Assembly (NCBI GenBank): GCA_003162255.1
Contig: PMMJ01000533.1
Coordinates: 1 to 6,762 of the forward strand
Source: Acidobacteriaceae bacterium
Lineage (GTDB): Bacteria; Acidobacteriota; Terriglobia; Terriglobales; Acidobacteriaceae
Direction of reading: 5' to 3'
DNA length: 6,762 bases
Positions 1-3,998 of this stretch are shown piece by piece. The number at the start of each line of letters is the position of its first letter. Within the stretch, counting starts at the first letter, position 1. The notes under the pieces were generated by a model. It was not told the DNA's origin and searched no databases. It worked only from the letters and a program-made list of their open reading frames with translations. The position numbers were made by a program, and so were the translations under genes.

Positions 1-1011
1 GCGGGGCTGGTGGCGGACATTCCGGGACTCGCCGGTAAGCCGATCGAATCGGTTGAAAATGCGTGCGCCTCCGGGGGGCAGGCCGTCCTCTCGGTCATAC
101 AGAAACTGCAAGTCGGATGGGGCGATACGGGGATTGCGATCGGCTACGAAAAAATGCGCGACGCCGAAGGCAAGATGGATGGCAAACTCATCGGCCAGGC
201 GCTGGGGTATTTCTCGCATCCCGCCGAACGCGAAGGCAAGGTATACATCTTCCCCCACCTTTTTGCGGAGGTGATGGAGTGCTATCTCAAAGTGCATGGC
301 ATTCCCGAAGAACACCTGGCGCAAATTGCCGTGACAGAGTATGCGAACGCCCGTCACAATCCCTATGCGCAGATGCGCAACGTCGAGCTTACGGTCGAAC
401 AGGCGATGCAGATCGGCGGTATCAATCGCTACATCGTCGAAGGGTTGCCGCTCAAGACTTACGATTGTTCGCAGATCAGCGACGGGTATGCCGCGCTTAT
501 CCTCGCGACTGAGGAAGGACTGGCAAAGCTCGGCGTCGACAAGCGTGACTGCGTCGAGATTGCAGGGTACGCGCAGGCGACCGATCCACTCAAGAAGTCT
601 GGCCGCGATGTGCTTCGTCCCGCGGGTGCGATCAAGGCAATGAAGACTGCTTACCAGATGGCGGGGGTCAAGCCGGATGACGTAAAGGTCGCCGAGATCC
701 ACGATTGTTTCACGGTCATGGGAGCGCTGGGCACGGAAGTTTTAGGAAAAGCCGAGTACGGCAAGGGCGCACAGTATTGGGTCGACGGAAAGGCTGCGGT
801 CGATGGTGAATGTGGCATCAATACCTCCGGCGGACTGATTGCGAAAGGCCATCCGATTGGCGCAACCGGGGTCGCGATGCTGGGATGGTGCGCGTGGCAA
901 TTGCTGGGCAAGGTTCCACAACCGTTGCAGGTCAAGGGCGCCAATGTTGCTGCGACGTTTAACATAGGCGGACCCATTTGCGCCTCTGTGTGCACGGTGT
1001 TAAAACGATAA
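1..1011 (+). CDS. Thiolase (acetyl-CoA acetyltransferase, SCP2/archaeal-like class), 5' end missing
   Basis: Thiolases of this class make or break the bond between two acyl-CoA units, in beta-oxidation-like or acetoacetyl-CoA-forming pathways in the cytoplasm. The frame is open from base 1. The GTG at 10 is probably not the true start, because the nucleophilic cysteine (ENACASGG, bases 64-66) lies only 22 visible residues in, whereas thiolases have it near residue 85-120; roughly 70-100 residues should lie upstream of the window. Counting from base 10, the HDCF motif is at residues 231-234 and the catalytic-histidine motif GHPIGATG starts at 280. Near the C-terminus the loop reads NIGG, without the CxG cysteine of classical thiolases. 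HDCF plus no CxG is the pattern of the SCP2-thiolase class, where the HDCF cysteine is thought to take over that role. Acyl chain preference cannot be read from sequence. The gene ends in TAA and converges on the LacI-type gene. Confidence 0.9.
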   Translation, partial: AGLVADIPGLAGKPIESVENACASGGQAVLSVIQKLQVGWGDTGIAIGYEKMRDAEGKMDGKLIGQALGYFSHPAEREGKVYIFPHLFAEVMECYLKVHGIPEEHLAQIAVTEYANARHNPYAQMRNVELTVEQAMQIGGINRYIVEGLPLKTYDCSQISDGYAALILATEEGLAKLGVDKRDCVEIAGYAQATDPLKKSGRDVLRPAGAIKAMKTAYQMAGVKPDDVKVAEIHDCFTVMGALGTEVLGKAEYGKGAQYWVDGKAAVDGECGINTSGGLIAKGHPIGATGVAMLGWCAWQLLGKVPQPLQVKGANVAATFNIGGPICASVCTVLKR

Positions 1012-1023
1012 ATCGGGCGCGAA

Positions 1024-1047
1024 CCTCTTTCAGGAGCCTGAAAGCGG
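1024..1047. terminator. Hairpin at the convergent thiolase/lacI-type gene ends, possible bidirectional terminator
   Basis: The arms CTTTCAGG (1027-1034) and CCTGAAAG (1037-1044) are perfect inverted repeats. In RNA this would fold as a 7-bp stem with a GAGC loop. CC at 1024-1025 and GG at 1046-1047 extend the stem past one mismatch. It begins 13 bases after the thiolase stop and covers the last codons and stop of the repressor gene, so it could end transcription from either side. No T-run of normal terminator length follows on either strand (only TTT at 1051-1053 on +). It may therefore be a weak terminator or an mRNA 3'-end stabiliser. The repeat is seen directly; the function is inferred. 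Confidence 0.5.
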
Positions 1048-2103
1048 CAGTTTCCGATATGAGTCGGAAATCCCAGGCAAAATAGCCCCCTCCGGGGAAA
1101 CGCGGCCGCGGGTCGATTCCCGGACGATCAGAGTTGGCGCCACCCGCACTATAGAAGGCTTTCTCGTCACCTTGCCTTCAATGCGGTCCATCAAAAGAGT
1201 AGCTCCACGCGCGCCAATCTCGTAACCGGGTTGGGACACCACGGTGAGTCTTGGATGAAATGAACGATCTCCGGCAACGTCATCAAAGTTAGCGATCGCA
1301 ACCTCTTCCGGACAGCGCACCCCAAGCTCTTCAAAGGCCTGAAGGACGCCCAACGCCATGACCCCGTTGGAAACCAATATCGCGGAAGGTCTCGCGCGCC
1401 GCAGCAGAAGATCCTTGGCCAGCAGATACCCGGAATTCTCGCGAAAGTCACCCTCGAGAATAAATTCCTTCGAGACTGCAATCTTCGCTTCTCGCAGTCC
1501 GGCTTCGTAACCTCGAAGGCGCTCGCGTGCAACTCCCAACTCGAGCGGCCCCGTGATGATTGCAATACTCCGATAGCCAGTCCGTATGAGGTGACGCACG
1601 CAGTCTTGCGCGCCGCGAACATTGTCCAACAGGACGGCGTCAATTTTTATACCAACAGGAACTCGGTCCAGACACACGATGGGAATACCGGATTCGATTG
1701 CTTTCCGAATATGGTCGATGTCCTTCCCGCGGGTGGCTACGAGCAGTATCCCGTCCACTCGGCGGGAGCGGAGAGCTGACACGACCCGGCGCTCGCGCTC
1801 CATTTGTTCGTCGGTATTCGCCGCCACCAGAAGAAAGCCGCGTTCCAGAGCCATGTCCTCGGCGCCCCGCAGCACTTGCGGGAAGAAAGGGTTGGTGATA
1901 TCGGGGAGTACCATGCCCAACATAAACGTCTGGTTCACCTTCAGGCTGCGAGCAATCTCATTGGGATGAAAATCAAGGTCGTGAATCGCGGCCTCGACCC
2001 GCGCTCGCAACGCGGGACTCACTCGCACAGTTCCCCGAATGACGTTAGAGACTGTTCCTGTCGATGCTCGAGCCCGTTTCGCTACCTCTACTATCGTTGC
2101 CAT
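1030..2103 (-). CDS. LacI/GalR-family transcriptional repressor
   Basis: A sugar-responsive DNA-binding protein of 357 residues (family usual about 330-350). The N-terminal helix-turn-helix starts right at the ATG (MATIVEVAKRARASTGTVSNVIRG, here split for reading: helix 1 at residues 3-12, recognition helix about 15-23). The hinge helix PNEIARSLK follows at 47-55, with the minor-groove leucine at 54. The periplasmic-binding-protein-like effector domain has the usual blocks: GMVLPDITNPFF (63-74), VDGILLVA (117-124), DNVRGAQ (160-166), ERLRGYEAG (194-202), SNGVMALGVLQA (245-256) and VAIANFDD (268-275). The start fits the family exactly, although no clear Shine-Dalgarno is seen before it. About 25 residues extend past the usual LIVRES end. 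It lies downstream of, and in the same direction as, an arabinofuranosidase gene, so an arabinose-related effector is plausible; effector and operator are inferred. A palindrome just upstream suggests autoregulation. Confidence 0.93.
   Translation of the reverse strand: MATIVEVAKRARASTGTVSNVIRGTVRVSPALRARVEAAIHDLDFHPNEIARSLKVNQTFMLGMVLPDITNPFFPQVLRGAEDMALERGFLLVAANTDEQMERERRVVSALRSRRVDGILLVATRGKDIDHIRKAIESGIPIVCLDRVPVGIKIDAVLLDNVRGAQDCVRHLIRTGYRSIAIITGPLELGVARERLRGYEAGLREAKIAVSKEFILEGDFRENSGYLLAKDLLLRRARPSAILVSNGVMALGVLQAFEELGVRCPEEVAIANFDDVAGDRSFHPRLTVVSQPGYEIGARGATLLMDRIEGKVTRKPSIVRVAPTLIVRESTRGRVSPEGAILPGISDSYRKLPLSGS
1051..1070. repeat. Perfect 7-bp inverted repeat inside the 3' end of the lacI-type gene
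   Basis: The arms TTTCCGA (1051-1057) and TCGGAAA (1064-1070) flank a 6-base loop. The repeat lies only 4 bases past the first hairpin, within codons for SDSYRK of the repressor. A thiolase transcript that read through hairpin 1 would meet this second hairpin. No T-run follows. It may be part of a two-hairpin transcription end for the thiolase, or chance. Confidence 0.4.
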
Positions 2104-2132
2104 AATGTCTAATGAAGAGTTCGACCTGGGCT

Positions 2133-2148
2133 GTTAGGTGTTCCTAAC
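2133..2148. promoter_or_regulatory. Candidate LacI-type operator upstream of the repressor gene
   Basis: GTTAGG (2133-2138) and CCTAAC (2143-2148) form a perfect 6-bp inverted repeat around a 4-base spacer, giving a 16-base dyad. It sits 29 bases upstream of the repressor ATG and directly downstream of a TATAAC -10-like box on the minus strand, so a bound protein would cover the start of transcription. LacI-family operators are usually even-length dyads close to the promoter and often autoregulatory. The centre here lacks the common CG step, and no second copy was noticed in front of the arabinofuranosidase gene. It could instead be a small hairpin in the 5' leader. Confidence 0.4.
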
Positions 2149-2154
2149 CGCACT

Positions 2155-2188
2155 GTTATAGTTTGCCATATATGAACGTATTTATAAC
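2155..2188 (-). promoter_or_regulatory. AT-rich possible promoter of the lacI-type gene
   Basis: On the minus strand, TATAAC (2160 to 2155) matches five of six bases of the sigma-70 -10 consensus and sits 7 bases before the candidate operator. The 30 bases upstream are clearly AT-rich, including the palindrome CATATATG (2167-2174). There is no convincing -35 box at 16-18 bases, so the call rests on the -10 box and position alone. The same box reversed (TATAAC on +, 2183-2188) makes an inverted pair with it. Transcription of the repressor by read-through from the upstream arabinofuranosidase gene is equally possible. Confidence 0.25.
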
Positions 2189-2193
2189 TGGTC

Positions 2194-2206
2194 ATTCCCT
2201 TGGAAT
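2194..2206. repeat. Short inverted repeat between the arabinofuranosidase and repressor genes
   Basis: ATTCC (2194-2198) and GGAAT (2202-2206) flank three bases. It begins 19 bases past the arabinofuranosidase stop on the minus strand. No T-run follows, so it is a poor intrinsic terminator. It may be a second protein-binding half-site or chance. Confidence 0.2.
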
Positions 2207-2225
2207 CCAGCTGAGCAACCCACTT

Positions 2226-3890
2226 CTAAACCAGAGTTAACGCCAGCTTTATAACCGAAGCAGGTGGAATTTGAATCGTGACCGTCTTTCCCGTCGATGA
2301 CACGTCTTTCCGCTGAGGAATTACTTCATTTCGCTGATCGAAAGTGTTACGAGCGTGCAGGTCGGAACTGGTAAGCACGGTCGCCGTTCCCGACCTTATA
2401 TCCGCGCCGCGAACTGTGATTTCCGTCTCCCGGGTTTCGCTGACGTGCGGGTTGACGACCGTCAGCACCAAGTCCTTGTCGCGCAGGGATGCGGAACTCG
2501 CCAATCCCCAAAAAGAGGCCGGCTTGCCATCGCGCACATAGCTGGCCATAGGCACCGAAACGATGGTCCGCACTGCCTGACCGTCCTGGTGCGCGGCGTA
2601 CATTCCGAAGACATGGCCCACCGGAGTTACGCAGAACTTATCTTCGTTTGCAAGGAAAAGACTGTTCAGGCAATTAATCAGCTGTGCTGGACTCGCCAGG
2701 GCGACTTTGTCCGCATGCCGGTTGAAGATATCAAGCGTCATGGCGCTGAACACAGCGTCCCTAAGCGTGGGGACCTGCTCCAGCAAGTTACTCGGAGTAA
2801 GCTGACTGCCCGGGCGATACCACGGGCCCCATTCGTCAACCACCAGTTTGACCTTGTGATCAGGATCGAACTCCCGCATCGCTTGCCAGTGACCTTCGAT
2901 GAGCAATTCCAGCCGGTTCCCTTCGCGCAATACTTCGTACCAGTCCTGGACATCGAACTTAAGCGCGTCGCCCTTGCCCTCATCCCAGTCCTCAGTACGC
3001 CCCCGGCTCAGGTTCCAGGAGTAGTAATGGAGCGCCCAACCGAAGATAGAGCCAAATAGGCCCTTATCCTTGCGAGCGATCTCCTCAAAGAATCCCCGCG
3101 TCCATTGCCATTCATCCGTATTGGGGCCAGACGCAATGAACGACAGCGGCTTCCCGTATTGCGGCACCCAAGTGGCATAGCGGCGGAACTCGACGGCATA
3201 TTCCTGGGCGGTAAAATTGCCGCCGCATCCCCAGGATTCATTTCCCACTCCCCAGTAGCGGACGTCATAGGGTTCGGCGGAGCCTGCGGCAGCGCGAGCC
3301 TCCGACAGCGTCGTACTTCCAGCAGGCGAGTTGCAGTATTCCACCCAGCGATAGAACATCTCCGCCGGCAAGCTGCGGACATTGGCCGCCAAATAGGGCT
3401 GACAGCCGACCGCCTTGCAGAAGCGCATGAACTCATCCGTGCCGAAGCGGTTGGACTCATAGCGATGATTGGCGGGAGAAGCGCTCGTCTCGGCCTCCTC
3501 CCAAAAATTAGTTCTTCGCGGACGCTGCTCCACCGGACCGACTCCATCGCGCCAGTCGTAACTGTCCGCAAAACACCCGCCGGGATAGCGCACCACGGGA
3601 GCCTTGATCTTTCGCATTTCGTCGACAAGGTCTTTGCGGATGCCCTTGATGTTTGCGATCTTCGAGCTTTCGCCGACCCACACGCCATCGTAGATCACTC
3701 CGCCAAGGTGCTCGAGAAAGTGTCCGTAGATATTCGGAGAGATGGTGCCCAGGACTTCTCCGAGCAGGACCTCAATACGAGAATCGGCTGGGCTCGATCC
3801 AATTACGCCCGACAACCTCGCAGGTCTCCCAAGAACGAACGCTACTGCGCCCATCGCGCTGTTGCGCACGAACTCCCGTCGTCCAATCAT
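2226..3890 (-). CDS. Alpha-L-arabinofuranosidase, glycoside hydrolase family 51, Tat-exported
   Basis: This enzyme removes terminal alpha-L-arabinofuranosyl residues from arabinans, arabinoxylans or glycosides with retention of configuration. The 554-residue protein starts with a twin-arginine signal: R4-R5-E-F-V, then a hydrophobic stretch SAMGAVAFVLG (11-21), so it should be exported folded to the periplasm or beyond. The exact cleavage site is unclear. The (beta/alpha)8 catalytic domain shows NIYGHFLEHLGG (53-64), VRYPGGCFADSYDWRDG (100-116), the acid/base glutamate in GNES (E218), the HYY block (288-290) and the nucleophile in VDEWG (E353). The C-terminal beta domain ends with DLHARNTFDQ (510-519) and PPASVIKLAL (542-551), typical of the family, so the gene looks intact. 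The GGCFADSYDW variant replaces the GGNFVSGYNW form and resembles enzymes common in Bacteroidetes. A GGAGG ribosome site sits 7 bases before the ATG. It follows the receptor gene and precedes a LacI-type regulator. Exact substrate is not readable. Confidence 0.93.
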   Translation of the reverse strand: MIGRREFVRNSAMGAVAFVLGRPARLSGVIGSSPADSRIEVLLGEVLGTISPNIYGHFLEHLGGVIYDGVWVGESSKIANIKGIRKDLVDEMRKIKAPVVRYPGGCFADSYDWRDGVGPVEQRPRRTNFWEEAETSASPANHRYESNRFGTDEFMRFCKAVGCQPYLAANVRSLPAEMFYRWVEYCNSPAGSTTLSEARAAAGSAEPYDVRYWGVGNESWGCGGNFTAQEYAVEFRRYATWVPQYGKPLSFIASGPNTDEWQWTRGFFEEIARKDKGLFGSIFGWALHYYSWNLSRGRTEDWDEGKGDALKFDVQDWYEVLREGNRLELLIEGHWQAMREFDPDHKVKLVVDEWGPWYRPGSQLTPSNLLEQVPTLRDAVFSAMTLDIFNRHADKVALASPAQLINCLNSLFLANEDKFCVTPVGHVFGMYAAHQDGQAVRTIVSVPMASYVRDGKPASFWGLASSASLRDKDLVLTVVNPHVSETRETEITVRGADIRSGTATVLTSSDLHARNTFDQRNEVIPQRKDVSSTGKTVTIQIPPASVIKLALTLV

Positions 3891-3897
3891 GATCGTG

Positions 3898-3902
3898 CCT
3901 CC
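3898..3902 (-). promoter_or_regulatory. Ribosome binding site of the arabinofuranosidase gene
   Basis: GGAGG on the minus strand lies 7 bases before the ATG ending at 3890. It fixes the start that gives the complete twin-arginine signal peptide. Confidence 0.75.
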
Positions 3903-3967
3903 ACTCGTATCGATGAAGCGTGGCTACAAGAAAGTGCGGCTCCAGAGCAGGGGATCTCCGTGGTTCG

Positions 3968-3991
3968 CGGGGAATCCATTGCGACTCCCCG
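3968..3991. repeat. Inverted repeat just after the receptor stop codon
   Basis: CGGGGA (3968-3973) and TCCCCG (3986-3991) form a 6-bp GC-rich stem with a 12-base loop, beginning 7 bases past the receptor stop on the minus strand. No T-run follows, and no credible promoter is visible in the remaining gap. The receptor and arabinofuranosidase are therefore probably co-transcribed, with this hairpin at most slowing polymerase or protecting the upstream message end. Confidence 0.3.
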
Positions 3992-3998
3992 GAATTGC

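Noticed and set aside
10..12. GTG as start codon of the thiolase
   Set aside because: The nucleophilic cysteine would lie at residue 19, with the first part of the thiolase fold missing. The frame is open to base 1, so the gene is simply cut by the window.
1101..1110. CGCGGCCGCG as a stand-alone recombination or protein site
   Set aside because: GC-rich palindromes of this size occur by chance in coding DNA of this composition. It is kept only as part of the junction palindrome cluster.
2163..2188. Plus-strand promoter (TTGCCA at 2163 and TATAAC at 2183)
   Set aside because: The spacer is only 14 bases, too short for a sigma-70 promoter, and no plus-strand gene follows.
2355..3059. 234-residue open frame on the plus strand inside the arabinofuranosidase gene
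   Set aside because: It is a shadow of the GH51 catalytic domain, with no domain and no upstream ribosome site noticed.
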